Below, in pieces: positions 25,493-33,862 of a stretch of DNA of 64,000 bases. The number at the start of each line of letters is the position of its first letter. The stretch's first letter is position 1. Below the pieces are notes generated by a model. That model was not told where the DNA came from and made no database searches. It saw only the letters and a list, made by a program, of their open reading frames with translations. This DNA comes from Leclercia sp. 29361. GTDB lineage: Bacteria > Pseudomonadota > Gammaproteobacteria > Enterobacterales > Enterobacteriaceae. A program made the translations under genes and the position numbers. The DNA is taken from the NCBI RefSeq assembly GCF_011290365.1, contig NZ_CP049786.1, forward strand, positions 620,001 to 684,000. Reading direction: 5' to 3'.

Positions 25493-26863
25493 ATGGCCTA
25501 TCAGACAGTGAATCCTGCCAACAACAAACTCATCAAAGAATATCCTTCTCATACCGATGCTGATGTCGAAGCGGCACTGAGCACCGCCGATGCGCTCTAC
25601 CACTCCGACTGGTCGAAGGGCAGCATGGATAAACGCCTGGCGGTGCTGCATAAGCTGGCGGATCTGATTGATTCCCGTACCGAAGAGCTGGCGAAAATTG
25701 CCAGTGAGGAGATGGGTAAACTCATTGCCCAGAGCCGCGGCGAGGTTAAACTCTGCGCGCAGATTGCCCGCTACTACGCGGATAACGCGAAGCAATTTCT
25801 TGCCCCGGTGAAATACCCGTCTGAGATGGGCGAGGCGTGGGTGGAGCATCACCCGATTGGCGTGGTGATGGCCGTCGAGCCGTGGAACTTCCCTTATTAC
25901 CAGCTGATGCGCGTCCTGGCCCCGAACCTGGCCGCGGGTAACCCGGTGATCGCCAAACATGCGAGCATCGTTCCGCACTGTGCCGAGACTTTCGCCCATC
26001 TGGTGCGCGAAGCCGGTGCACCGGACGGGGCATGGACTAACCTGTTTATCTCTTCAGATCAGGTAGCAACTATCATCGCCGACGATCGTGTGCAGGGTGC
26101 GGCCCTGACCGGGTCCGAGAAGGCCGGTAGCATAGTGGCTGCGCAGGCGGCGAAGCACATCAAGAAATCAACCCTCGAACTGGGCGGCAACGACGTGTTC
26201 GTGGTCCTGGACGATGCGGATCTGGAGAAGGCGGTGAAGATCGGCGTCAACGCGCGCCTCGCCAATGCCGGACAGGTCTGTACCGCCGCCAAGCGCTTTA
26301 TTCTGCATGAGAAGGTGGCCGAGCAGTTCCTCGAGAAATACACCGAGGCATTCCGCAACATCAGGATCGGCGATCCGCTGGACGAGAGCACCCGGCTGGG
26401 GCCGCTGTCCTCAAAAGATGCGCTTGAGACCCTGACGAAACAGGTGGACGAGGCGGTGAAGAATGGTGCGACGCTGCATTACGGCGGCAAACCGGTCCAG
26501 CGCGAAGGCAGCTTCTTTGAGCCGACCATTCTGACCAACATCACCCGGGATAACCCCGCCTATTTCGAAGAGTTCTTCGGCCCGGTGGCGCAGATCTACG
26601 TGGTGAAAAACGATGATGAGGCAGTGAAGCTCGCCAACGACTCGCACTACGGTCTGGGCGGCGCGGTGTTCAGTAAAGATATCGATCGCGCTAAAAAGAT
26701 GGCCTCGAAAATCGAGACCGGGATGGTGTGGATTAACTGGCTCACCGATACCGCTGCAGAACTGCCTTTTGGCGGCGTGAAGCGCTCCGGTTACGGGCGT
26801 GAGCTGTCGGATCTGGGGATTAAAGAGTTTGTGAACCAGAAGCTGGTGGTGATTCGCCGATAG
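25493..26863 (+). CDS. Succinate-semialdehyde dehydrogenase-type enzyme (YneI/Sad-like)
   Basis: A 456-residue aldehyde dehydrogenase. It has VEPWNFPYYQ (oxyanion Asn), LTGSEKAGS for nucleotide binding, LELGGND (general base Glu) and the catalytic Cys in NAGQVCTAAKRF. The short N-terminus (AYQTVNPANNKLIKEYPS) and the C-terminal INWLTDTAAELPFGGVK match the Sad/YneI branch, which oxidises succinate semialdehyde to succinate. The ATG follows AAAAAAGGAGGC. It stands alone, with a palindromic repeat at its 3' side. Confidence 0.88.
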   Translation: MAYQTVNPANNKLIKEYPSHTDADVEAALSTADALYHSDWSKGSMDKRLAVLHKLADLIDSRTEELAKIASEEMGKLIAQSRGEVKLCAQIARYYADNAKQFLAPVKYPSEMGEAWVEHHPIGVVMAVEPWNFPYYQLMRVLAPNLAAGNPVIAKHASIVPHCAETFAHLVREAGAPDGAWTNLFISSDQVATIIADDRVQGAALTGSEKAGSIVAAQAAKHIKKSTLELGGNDVFVVLDDADLEKAVKIGVNARLANAGQVCTAAKRFILHEKVAEQFLEKYTEAFRNIRIGDPLDESTRLGPLSSKDALETLTKQVDEAVKNGATLHYGGKPVQREGSFFEPTILTNITRDNPAYFEEFFGPVAQIYVVKNDDEAVKLANDSHYGLGGAVFSKDIDRAKKMASKIETGMVWINWLTDTAAELPFGGVKRSGYGRELSDLGIKEFVNQKLVVIRR

Positions 26864-26870
26864 CTATTTT

Positions 26871-26908
26871 CCCCTCACCCTGACCCTCTCCCCATAGGGG
26901 AGAGGGAA
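26871..26908. repeat. Intergenic palindromic repeat (CCCCTCACC...CTCTCCCC family), copy 1
   Basis: CCCCTCACCCTGACC followed by CTCTCCCC-ATA-GGGGAGAG. The same element appears at 29022, 57233 and 62662 (the last two inverted). It lies between convergent genes and may double as a terminator. Confidence 0.75.
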
Positions 26909-26926
26909 CAAATCCGGTACGGAGCC

Positions 26927-27472
26927 TTAGAAGCTTACGCCGCCGCCAACATAGGCGCCGTCAATCAGGGTGTGGTTTGGACGACCGTCTTTGCCGTCAA
27001 CGCTCACGTGGCGGTAACCCACTTTCAGCGTAACAGGTTTAACTGGCGTCCAGCTTACGCCGCCGTTAGCTTCAACGTAGTTTTTAACGCTGTTGTTCAG
27101 GCCGTCTGGTGCCACGTAGCCTTCACCAAACACGTTGATGCTGTCGGTCAGCGCTACGTTCACGCCGCCACCGACCGGGAATGCCACGCCGTTATCGCCT
27201 TTTTTCGGGCCGATGTAGATCGCTTTTGCACCGGCATTCAGCATTACCGGGCCGACTTCAAAGTTGTAGCCTGCGCCAACGCCACCGGTCTGGGTGCCGT
27301 CATCAGTATTTTTCAGCCAGTTACCTTCGGTATACAGACCGGATGAGGATTTACCCATTTCCACATTCAGGTTGGTGAAGTTTTTACCCTGTTCAATGCT
27401 GCCGCCCATGGCCAGAGCAGAACCTGATACAGCAGTCAGCGCAGAAAGGAGAAGGATATTAAGCTTTTTCAT
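26927..27472 (-). CDS. yfaZ: YfaZ-family outer-membrane protein
   Basis: A 181-residue protein with a signal peptide (LNILLLSALTAVSGSALA, cut near ALA-MG). Alternating beta strands give an 8-stranded-barrel look, ending YVGGGVSF with terminal Phe. The repeated Gly-rich strands (GGVGAGYNFEVGPVMLNAGA) match YfaZ-family proteins. Function unknown; YfaZ relatives are outer-membrane beta-barrels. Confidence 0.88.
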   Translation of the reverse strand: MKKLNILLLSALTAVSGSALAMGGSIEQGKNFTNLNVEMGKSSSGLYTEGNWLKNTDDGTQTGGVGAGYNFEVGPVMLNAGAKAIYIGPKKGDNGVAFPVGGGVNVALTDSINVFGEGYVAPDGLNNSVKNYVEANGGVSWTPVKPVTLKVGYRHVSVDGKDGRPNHTLIDGAYVGGGVSF

Positions 27473-27804
27473 GTTTTATGCCTCGTCATCAAATTAATCT
27501 GAGGGCACCTTAACAAGCGACGTTTATGACTGCAAATGTGATCGGGGTCGGGTTTTTATGCTGATTGTGTGAATTTATTTCAGTGCTATTGTTGCGAAAT
27601 GGTGACTTTGTTGCGAGGTCAATCTTTGATTTAAGCGTGTTTAAGATCGATTTAGTTTATTCCCTAAACAGACGCTGAATAGCGCACAGATAAGCGTGTG
27701 CGGCGGAATAATGAAGATGAGTTTACTTACGCAAGCCGATTTGAGTTTTACAGTTTCTAACCTTTATTTACACTCCCTTTCGGTGAAAAAAGGGAGTGCC
27801 GATG
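27473..27804. other. Gene-free region upstream of yfaZ
   Basis: 332 bp without a convincing gene. The left part should hold the yfaZ promoter (AT-rich, leftward). The right end carries a hairpin, CACTCCCTTT (27771-27780) with AAAGGGAGTG (27789-27798), placed as the transcription end of yjiA. I see no small RNA or repeat in the middle. Confidence 0.6.
27771..27798 (-). terminator. Terminator-like hairpin downstream of yjiA
   Basis: A perfect 10-bp stem, CACTCCCTTT with AAAGGGAGTG around an 8-nt loop, ends 6 bp before the yjiA stop on the minus strand. The T tract lies within the stem rather than after it, so efficiency is uncertain. Confidence 0.6.
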
Positions 27805-28758
27805 TTATTTCTTCAATTCAGCAAACCCCGCGCGGATCTCCTCTTCGGGCAGTTCAATCCCAATAAACACCATCACGCTGTGCGGCGTTTCCTCGCCCCA
27901 CGGGCGGTCCCAGTCGGCGCTGTAGAGCCGTTGCACGCCCTGGAACAGCAGGCGGTTCGGTTCGCCGTCGATCCACAGCATCCCTTTGTAGCGCAGCAGT
28001 TTGTCGGCAAACGACAGGAGCAGGTTCTCCATCACCCGGGAGACGTCGCTGATATCTACCGGATAATCCAGCTCGACCACGATAGAGGAGACATCGTTCT
28101 GCTTGTCAGCCATAAAGTGGAAGCGCGGTTTAGCGGTGACGTTCTCTTCCAGCATAAAGCCGTTGGTGTTGAACAGCTGGGCGAGATCGATATCGCCAAA
28201 GGTCACGGTGTAAATTGGCGCACGGGCGTTGATACGCGTCAGGCGCTCGCGCAGTTTTTCGCTCTCACCCGCCACGTCGGTTTTGGTCAGCAGGATGCGG
28301 TCGGCATAGCCCACCTGCGACTGGGCGATGGTGAACTGGTTCATCTGGTCGTCGGCGTGCACCGCGTCGACCAGGGCGATCACGCCGTCCAGCAGGTAGC
28401 GCTGGCAGAGGATTTCGTGGGAGAAGAAGGTCTGGATGATCGGGCCGGGGTCGGCCATGCCGGTGCACTCAATCACCAGGCGGTCGAAGTCAATCTCACC
28501 CCGATCGCGGCTGTCGAGCAGGTCGAGCAGGGCATCTTCGAGTTCATTTGAGCGGGTGCAGCAGATGCAGCCGTTGGTCAGGGTTTTGATCTGAGTGGCG
28601 CGATCGCCAATCAGCTGGTCATCAACGGAGACTTCCCCGAACTCGTTTTCGATGACCGCGATTTTAAAGCCGTGTTGTTCGTTGAGGATGTGGCGCAGCA
28701 GGGTGGTTTTGCCCGCGCCGAGAAAACCGGTGAGTAGGGTAACGGCAATCGGTGTCAT
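27805..28758 (-). CDS. yjiA: G3E-family metal-chaperone GTPase YjiA
   Basis: A 317-residue CobW/COG0523 GTPase, one residue shorter than E. coli YjiA. The Walker A is GFLGAGKTTLLRH, the metal-binding CxCC is in NGCICCTRS, Walker B is near VIECTGMADPGP and the base-specificity motif is LTKTDVA. YjiA binds Zn or other transition metals and hydrolyses GTP. It forms a unit with yjiX 10 bp upstream, the standard enteric order btsT-yjiX-yjiA. Confidence 0.95.
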   Translation of the reverse strand: MTPIAVTLLTGFLGAGKTTLLRHILNEQHGFKIAVIENEFGEVSVDDQLIGDRATQIKTLTNGCICCTRSNELEDALLDLLDSRDRGEIDFDRLVIECTGMADPGPIIQTFFSHEILCQRYLLDGVIALVDAVHADDQMNQFTIAQSQVGYADRILLTKTDVAGESEKLRERLTRINARAPIYTVTFGDIDLAQLFNTNGFMLEENVTAKPRFHFMADKQNDVSSIVVELDYPVDISDVSRVMENLLLSFADKLLRYKGMLWIDGEPNRLLFQGVQRLYSADWDRPWGEETPHSVMVFIGIELPEEEIRAGFAELKK

Positions 28759-28768
28759 GGTCTCTCCT

Positions 28769-28972
28769 TTAGCAGCAGCGTACGCCGCCTTCTCCTCCTC
28801 CGCCGTAGCGCGCTTCCTGACGCTCGCGGAAGAATTCGTTGTAGGTCATGTACGGCTTATCCGGATGGTTGGTCTTCATATGTTCAACGTAGTTGTCATA
28901 GTCCGGGATGCCAATCAGCATTTTCGCCGCCTGACCGAGGTATTTTTTAGCTTCGCCTAAGTTACCAAACAT
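28769..28972 (-). CDS. yjiX: YbdD/YjiX-family small protein
   Basis: A 67-residue protein starting at 28972 ([15 protein letters not shown]). The middle [20 protein letters not shown] is the family hallmark, and a Gly-rich tail ends in CC (GEGGVRCC). Homologues accompany CstA-type transporters (ybdD with cstA, yjiX with btsT). A Rho-independent terminator separates it from btsT upstream. Function unknown, presumed linked to pyruvate or peptide transport. Confidence 0.92.
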   Translation of the reverse strand: MFGNLGEAKKYLGQAAKMLIGIPDYDNYVEHMKTNHPDKPYMTYNEFFRERQEARYGGGGEGGVRCC

Positions 28973-28988
28973 TGTCTCATCCAGATAG

Positions 28989-29014
28989 AAAAAGCCCGGC
29001 GAGGGCCGCCGGGC
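28989..29014 (-). terminator. Terminator between btsT and yjiX
   Basis: On the minus strand GCCCGGC and GCCGGGC form a 7-bp GC stem (28994-29014) followed directly by TTTTT. It would attenuate transcription from btsT into yjiX-yjiA. A palindromic repeat copy sits beside it at 29022. Confidence 0.78.
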
Positions 29015-29021
29015 GTTGTTT

Positions 29022-29059
29022 CCCCTCACCCCGGCCCTCTCCCCATAGGGGAGAGGGGG
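29022..29059. repeat. Intergenic palindromic repeat, copy 2
   Basis: CCCCTCACCCCGGCC followed by CTCTCCCC-ATA-GGGGAGAG, nearly identical to the copy at 26871. It lies between the btsT stop and the terminator before yjiX. Confidence 0.75.
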
Positions 29060-29070
29060 AGGAGAGTGGA

Positions 29071-31221
29071 TTAATGGTGTGAAGAGGTCTTCACACCGCC
29101 TTCCGGCACCGGCACATACGGGGTCTCTTTGTCCGTACGGTCGTCGGCGTTACGCACTTTCATCCAGGTTTTGATGCCGTAGAAGATGATGCTGTACACC
29201 ACCACCAGGAACAGAATGCTCAGACCGGCGTTGGTGTAGTTGTTCACCACGATATGGTTCATGTTGGCAATCTGCTGAGCCGTCAGCTCATCGCCTGCGG
29301 CAATCTTCTCTTTGTACTGGTTAGCCATGAAGAAGAAGCCTTCCAGCTGCGGATTGGTGCTGAACAGTTTCAGACCCAGCGCCCAGGTGGTGCAGAGCAG
29401 CAGCCACAGAGCCGGGACCACGGTCACCCAGATGTACTTGGTACGCTTCATCTTCACCAGCACCACGGTACCGAGCACCAGGGCTACAGCTGCCAGCATC
29501 TGGTTAGAGATCCCGAACAGCGGCCACAGGCTCTTCACGCCGCCCAGTGGGTCGACCACGCCCTGATACAGCAGGTAGCCCCACAGCCCGACGCAGCCCG
29601 CCGTACCCAGAACCCCAGCAACCAGAGAGTCGGTTTTCTTCAGGAACGGCACGAAGTTACCCAGTAAGTCTTGCAGCATAAAGCGGCCTGCACGGGTACC
29701 GGCATCCAGCGCGGTGAGGATGAACAGCGCTTCGAACAGAATACCGAAGTGGTACCAGAAGCCCATGTCCGCCCACGGCAGCACTTTGTGGAACACGTGG
29801 GCGATACCTACCGCCAGGGTTGGTGCGCCACCGGCACGGTTCAGCACCGACGGTTCACCGATGTCTTTCGCGGTCTGCATGATCTGCTCAGGAGAGATCA
29901 CGAAGCCCCAGGAGCTGACGGTTGCCGCCGCGTGAGCGCTGGCGTCTTTCAGCTGCGCCATGATCAGTGCCGTGTTTTCACCGCCCATCTCATGCAGGTT
30001 CGGCATGGTAATGCCCAGACCGGCTGGCGGGGTGTTCATCGCGAAGTAGAGACCCGGCTCGATGATGGACGCTGCCACCAGGGCCATGATCGCCACGAAA
30101 GATTCCATCAGCATTGCGCCATAACCGATCAGGCGAGCGTCGTTTTCGTTCGCCAGCAGCTTCGGCGTGGTGCCGGAAGCAATCAGAGCATGGAAGCCAG
30201 ACACTGCGCCACAGGCGATGGTAATAAACAGGAACGGGAACAGGGCGCCTTTCCACAGTGGGCCGGTACCGTCAATGTACTGGGTCACCGCAGGCATTTT
30301 CAGCTCCGGGTTGATGATCACGATGCCGATCGCCAGCCCGACGATCACGCCGATTTTCAGGAAGGTCGCCAGGTAGTCACGTGGGGCCAAAATCAGCCAT
30401 ACCGGCAGCAGGGCAGAGACAAAAGCATAGCCAACCAGCACGAAGGTGATGGTGGTGTCTTTGAAGGTCAGCGCCGGGCCCCAGTACGGGTCGTGCGCAA
30501 TCACGCCGCCGAAGTAAATGGACGCCACCAGCAGCACAATCCCGATCACCGACACCTCACCCACGCGACCTGGACGCAGGAATCGCATGTAGATCCCCAT
30601 GAACAGCGCAATCGGTACGGTGGAGCAGACGGTGAACACGCCCCACGGGCTTTCGGCCAGGGCTTTCACCACGATCAGGGCCAGCACCGCGAGGATGATG
30701 ATCATAATCAGGAAGCAGCCGAACAGGGCGATGGTGCCTGGCACGCGGCCCATCTCTTCTTTGATCATCTCACCGAGAGAGGCGCCATTACGGCGGGAAG
30801 AGATAAACAGCACCATAAAGTCCTGCACCGCACCCGCCAGCACCACGCCGGCCAGCAGCCACAGGGTACCCGGCAGGTAGCCCATCTGTGCGGCCAGCAC
30901 CGGGCCGACCAGCGGGCCCGCGCCAGCGATGGCGGCAAAGTGGTGGCCAAACAGCACGTAGCGGTTGGTTGGCACGTAGTTCAGGCCGTCATTGTTAATG
31001 ACCGCCGGAGTGGCACGCGTCGGGTCGAGTTTCATGACCTTCTGCGCGATATAGAGACTGTAGTAGCGGTACGCCACCAGATAGACCGATACCGAGGCCG
31101 CCACGATCCACAGGGCGCTGATGTGCTCGCCGCGGCGCAGGGCTACGACGGCAAGGCAACAGGCACCGAGGATCCCGAGCAGCAGCCAGGGAACGTGCTT
31201 AAGTAGTTTTTTAGTGTCCAT
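29071..31221 (-). CDS. btsT: Pyruvate/H+ symporter BtsT (CstA family)
   Basis: A 716-residue multi-pass membrane protein, the exact length of E. coli BtsT (YjiY). It has about 18 hydrophobic segments. CstA-family landmarks include [20 protein letters not shown] and [20 protein letters not shown]. BtsT imports pyruvate under control of the BtsS/BtsR two-component system and CRP. Matching boxes for both are visible in the upstream 220 bp. Confidence 0.96.
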   Translation of the reverse strand: MDTKKLLKHVPWLLLGILGACCLAVVALRRGEHISALWIVAASVSVYLVAYRYYSLYIAQKVMKLDPTRATPAVINNDGLNYVPTNRYVLFGHHFAAIAGAGPLVGPVLAAQMGYLPGTLWLLAGVVLAGAVQDFMVLFISSRRNGASLGEMIKEEMGRVPGTIALFGCFLIMIIILAVLALIVVKALAESPWGVFTVCSTVPIALFMGIYMRFLRPGRVGEVSVIGIVLLVASIYFGGVIAHDPYWGPALTFKDTTITFVLVGYAFVSALLPVWLILAPRDYLATFLKIGVIVGLAIGIVIINPELKMPAVTQYIDGTGPLWKGALFPFLFITIACGAVSGFHALIASGTTPKLLANENDARLIGYGAMLMESFVAIMALVAASIIEPGLYFAMNTPPAGLGITMPNLHEMGGENTALIMAQLKDASAHAAATVSSWGFVISPEQIMQTAKDIGEPSVLNRAGGAPTLAVGIAHVFHKVLPWADMGFWYHFGILFEALFILTALDAGTRAGRFMLQDLLGNFVPFLKKTDSLVAGVLGTAGCVGLWGYLLYQGVVDPLGGVKSLWPLFGISNQMLAAVALVLGTVVLVKMKRTKYIWVTVVPALWLLLCTTWALGLKLFSTNPQLEGFFFMANQYKEKIAAGDELTAQQIANMNHIVVNNYTNAGLSILFLVVVYSIIFYGIKTWMKVRNADDRTDKETPYVPVPEGGVKTSSHH

Positions 31222-31335
31222 AATAAAACCTGGTTTTTTAGATGAAAAAAAGGGTCAGGGTTCGCTGTGAGAGATGTTGAGTAATGCTGAGGCGATCTTG
31301 CCAGAGCCTTACGCGCGTAAAGGAAGGTAAATCGG

Positions 31336-31363
31336 TGAGTGGTTGTATGGCGGCATGAGCGGT
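31336..31363 (-). promoter_or_regulatory. BtsR (YehT)-type direct repeats upstream of btsT
   Basis: Read on the minus strand, ACCGCTCA (31363-31356) and ACCACTCA (31343-31336) lie 20 bp apart start to start. Both fit the ACC(G/A)CT(C/T)A motif that I recall for BtsR. A third 7-of-8 copy (ACCACTCG) lies at 31376-31383. The pair is about 115-140 bp upstream of the btsT start. Confidence 0.7.
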
Positions 31364-31411
31364 CAAAGGCGAGGGCGAGTGGTTCAGGCTCGCCGTCGCA
31401 GGCGGGAATAG

Positions 31412-31427
31412 TGTGAAGGGGATCACG
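31412..31427. promoter_or_regulatory. CRP-like site upstream of btsT
   Basis: TGTGA-AGGGGA-TCACG matches the CRP consensus at nine of ten conserved bases. It lies upstream of the BtsR boxes with respect to leftward btsT transcription, consistent with known CRP dependence of btsT in E. coli. Confidence 0.75.
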
Positions 31428-31441
31428 CAGTCAGGCGCGGT

Positions 31442-32329
31442 TCACTCCGCGCTGGCCAGATAGTTTTCTAACGTGCCGACAAATTTCTGCTTCAACCAGG
31501 CCGGTTCCAGCACCTGTATGTTGGGCAGCCAGTAGAAGAGCAGCGGCAGGATCTGGTTCTCATGTGCGGCATGGCAGCGCAGGGTGATCCCCTGGCGCTC
31601 TTGCGCCAGAATTTGCTGGCCAGGGAGCAGATCGCGGCGCGTAAAATAGTGCGCAATGCTGGAGGGAATAAATACGTCTACTTCAAACGTCTCTTCGCTG
31701 ACCCAGGGATCGAGGTTTTTTTCCAGCAGGTCGAGGGTGTCATTATCCGGCGTGAAGGTTTCGCTACGAATATCCAGCCACTGGATCAGGCTCAAAGAAA
31801 ACGATTTCAAACGCTTTTCTTCGGTAGCTTGTAAATACCATATGTTCTTTTTGTTAATTACTTTATAGGGATTAATCTGCCGGGACTTTCCTTTATACAG
31901 GATCTGGCAAACCTGCTGGCCCTTAATCGCCTTTTCAAAGGCGGCTAACAGGCCGTGAATATCTTTGGGTCCCGTGCGCTCGGCATCGTTGCCGAGGATC
32001 ATAATATGGTTTTCCTCGACACGTGACTCCAGCTTGTCCCAGAACTCACGGCCCGTTGACGGAAAAAAATCATCCACATTCAGAAAGTTAGCAATGACAT
32101 GATGCAGCCCCGGACTTGACTGACCCGGACGGGTATGAATAAGCCGGTACTGCCCGTCTCCGCAGCGTTCCACAATGGGCGAAAGTGCATTCAGATCGCG
32201 ATAGACCGTGCGCTCAGTAATATTAAATTTATGCATCAATGCCTGGCGGGTAACCACGCCGTGTAAATGAAGCTCCAGCAGAATATCAACCAACCTTTCA
32301 GCCGAGCGACTCCTGGTCGGAATTGTCAT
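31442..32329 (-). CDS. WYL-domain transcriptional regulator
   Basis: A 295-residue protein. The N-terminus is a DeoR-like winged helix (VTRQALMHKFNITERTVYRD). The middle is a WYL domain (YKGKSRQINPYKVINKKNIW, LQATEEKRLKSFSLSLIQW). A WCX-like C-terminus follows. WYL proteins sense nucleic acids or small nucleotides and often sit beside accessory or defence loci. This one lies between btsT and the capsule genes, transcribed in the same direction as both. Its target is unknown. It could mark the old boundary of the capsule island. Confidence 0.85.
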   Translation of the reverse strand: MTIPTRSRSAERLVDILLELHLHGVVTRQALMHKFNITERTVYRDLNALSPIVERCGDGQYRLIHTRPGQSSPGLHHVIANFLNVDDFFPSTGREFWDKLESRVEENHIMILGNDAERTGPKDIHGLLAAFEKAIKGQQVCQILYKGKSRQINPYKVINKKNIWYLQATEEKRLKSFSLSLIQWLDIRSETFTPDNDTLDLLEKNLDPWVSEETFEVDVFIPSSIAHYFTRRDLLPGQQILAQERQGITLRCHAAHENQILPLLFYWLPNIQVLEPAWLKQKFVGTLENYLASAE

Positions 32330-32500
32330 ATTAGCTTCCCGTTATTTAAACCATTGCTGTGAATTATGCCGGTGCGGCTGACAAAATATGTCAGTACAGA
32401 GTTGGGCATAAAAATTTGTCTTAGGTTATAACGGCCAGTTTCGGGATAAACATTAGGGATTTTTGCAACGAAGGGATAAAAGCGGGGGATAGATCGGATC

Positions 32501-32522
32501 CGCCGGGGCAAATTCCCCGGCG
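32501..32522 (-). terminator. Terminator-like hairpin after kpsS
   Basis: CGCCGGGG-CAAATT-CCCCGGCG is a perfect 8-bp GC stem beginning 10 bp past the kpsS stop. No T run follows on the minus strand. It probably marks the end of the capsule transcript. Confidence 0.65.
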
Positions 32523-32532
32523 TGGGGAGGAA

Positions 32533-33777
32533 TTATCGTTCGAGTTCGGAATCGGCAAGCGGTGTCGTCAGAGGGACTTCTGTCGGAATGTTGAGCCAGT
32601 CGGACTTGCCGTAAAAGACGGCGTTGATCTGCGTGTGATAGAGCAGATGAGTTCGAAAACGCTGGAACAACTTTTTATCCGGGGCAAAATTCGCCTGCCA
32701 GAACTGGTTCAGCGGCCCCTGCCAGGTTAACCCTTCGATGTCGTACAGCGCTTTGCCCATCACCTTAAGCGGTTTGTTATGGATCAACGCCGACAGGCCT
32801 GCGGTGCTGTTGACGGTGATCACCCCCCGGGTGTGGGTAAGCAGGGCAGGCAAGGAGAGATCGTGGACGTAGATCACCCGGCCCGTAATGTTGTACTTCT
32901 CGGTCAGCTTGTTGATCAGGGTGCCGTAAAAACGATGGCCACGATCCATCGGATGATGCTTGAACACCAGATGGCGCTCTTTCGACGCATGGCGGGCAAA
33001 GGAGCGGATCACGGTTTCGATATACTCACGCACGTCTTTATACGGGCTGTGGTGAATAATCTGGCTGTCGTTATAGACCTGCAAAATCGCCAGGTAGTAT
33101 TCGTTATCCAGCGTGCCGGTGATATGGCTCAGCATGTTGCGCTGCTGCCAGCGGTACCACAGCTTACGGCGACCGGCGCGGAACCAGCAGCGCATCTCGT
33201 ACCACGGGGAGAACGACTTGTGGTGACGGTAGCCCCGGTAGCGATGGCGGCCAAACCAGCCCGCCGCATAGTAGAGCATGGCATGGGCGGCACGGTTAAA
33301 GGAGCTCGGCTTCCACGGCGTCGGGGTTTTCACCTCCGGCAGCGGCTGCTCGCGATAATACTTCGCATCGATGGGCATCGACGAGAAGGCGTTCACGCCC
33401 CCTTTTTCCAGGGTGATGTAGAACGGCCGGAAATAGCCCTCTTCAAACGCCAGGAAATCGATGGATTTGCTGCGGGCCCACTTCTTCGCTTCGATGTGCA
33501 TCGGTCGGCAGTCACCAAAACAGACGATGGTGTCGAAGGGGTAGGTTTTGTGTAACTCGCGCAGCCAGAAGGCAAAATTCTTCACTGAGCCGGTGTAGTG
33601 CAGCGCGGTCTCTTTCGCGGCATACCATGAGTCCCCGGCATTAAAGCAGACCTGCTTCACTTCACGGTGGCTGCTCTGCAACCAGCTTGCCAGACGTGAA
33701 AAGCAGGGGCCCATCGGTCCTTGTAGTAACAGATATCGACGGCCATTCAGCAGATGGCGGATAGCTTGCTCTTCCAT
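32533..33777 (-). CDS. kpsS: Capsule Kdo-linker glycosyltransferase KpsS
   Basis: A 414-residue PF05159-type protein (LLLQGPMGPCFSRLASWLQS at the N-terminus; FKHHPMDRGHRF and GVITVNSTAGLSALIHNKPL in the C-terminal half). KpsS adds the first beta-Kdo to phosphatidylglycerol at the start of the capsule anchor, then KpsC extends it. It is the last gene of the capsule locus, as in group 3 clusters. It follows kpsC with an 85-bp gap. Confidence 0.93.
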   Translation of the reverse strand: MEEQAIRHLLNGRRYLLLQGPMGPCFSRLASWLQSSHREVKQVCFNAGDSWYAAKETALHYTGSVKNFAFWLRELHKTYPFDTIVCFGDCRPMHIEAKKWARSKSIDFLAFEEGYFRPFYITLEKGGVNAFSSMPIDAKYYREQPLPEVKTPTPWKPSSFNRAAHAMLYYAAGWFGRHRYRGYRHHKSFSPWYEMRCWFRAGRRKLWYRWQQRNMLSHITGTLDNEYYLAILQVYNDSQIIHHSPYKDVREYIETVIRSFARHASKERHLVFKHHPMDRGHRFYGTLINKLTEKYNITGRVIYVHDLSLPALLTHTRGVITVNSTAGLSALIHNKPLKVMGKALYDIEGLTWQGPLNQFWQANFAPDKKLFQRFRTHLLYHTQINAVFYGKSDWLNIPTEVPLTTPLADSELER

Positions 33778-33862
33778 TATTTTTCCCAGATCGGTCCGTT
33801 GATGAACAGTGTGTAACGGCTTGATGACCGCTTTTCTTTAATAAATCAGGATAAATAGTTCG

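Noticed and set aside
29671..31206. A 511-codon open frame on the plus strand opposite btsT
   Set aside because: It is antisense to a clearly conserved transporter, rich in His, Gln and Arg as expected from reversed GC-rich codons, and has no recognisable domain or ribosome site.
32779..33555. Plus-strand frames opposite kpsS and kpsC
   Set aside because: Antisense shadows of genes with strong family motifs; no ribosome sites.
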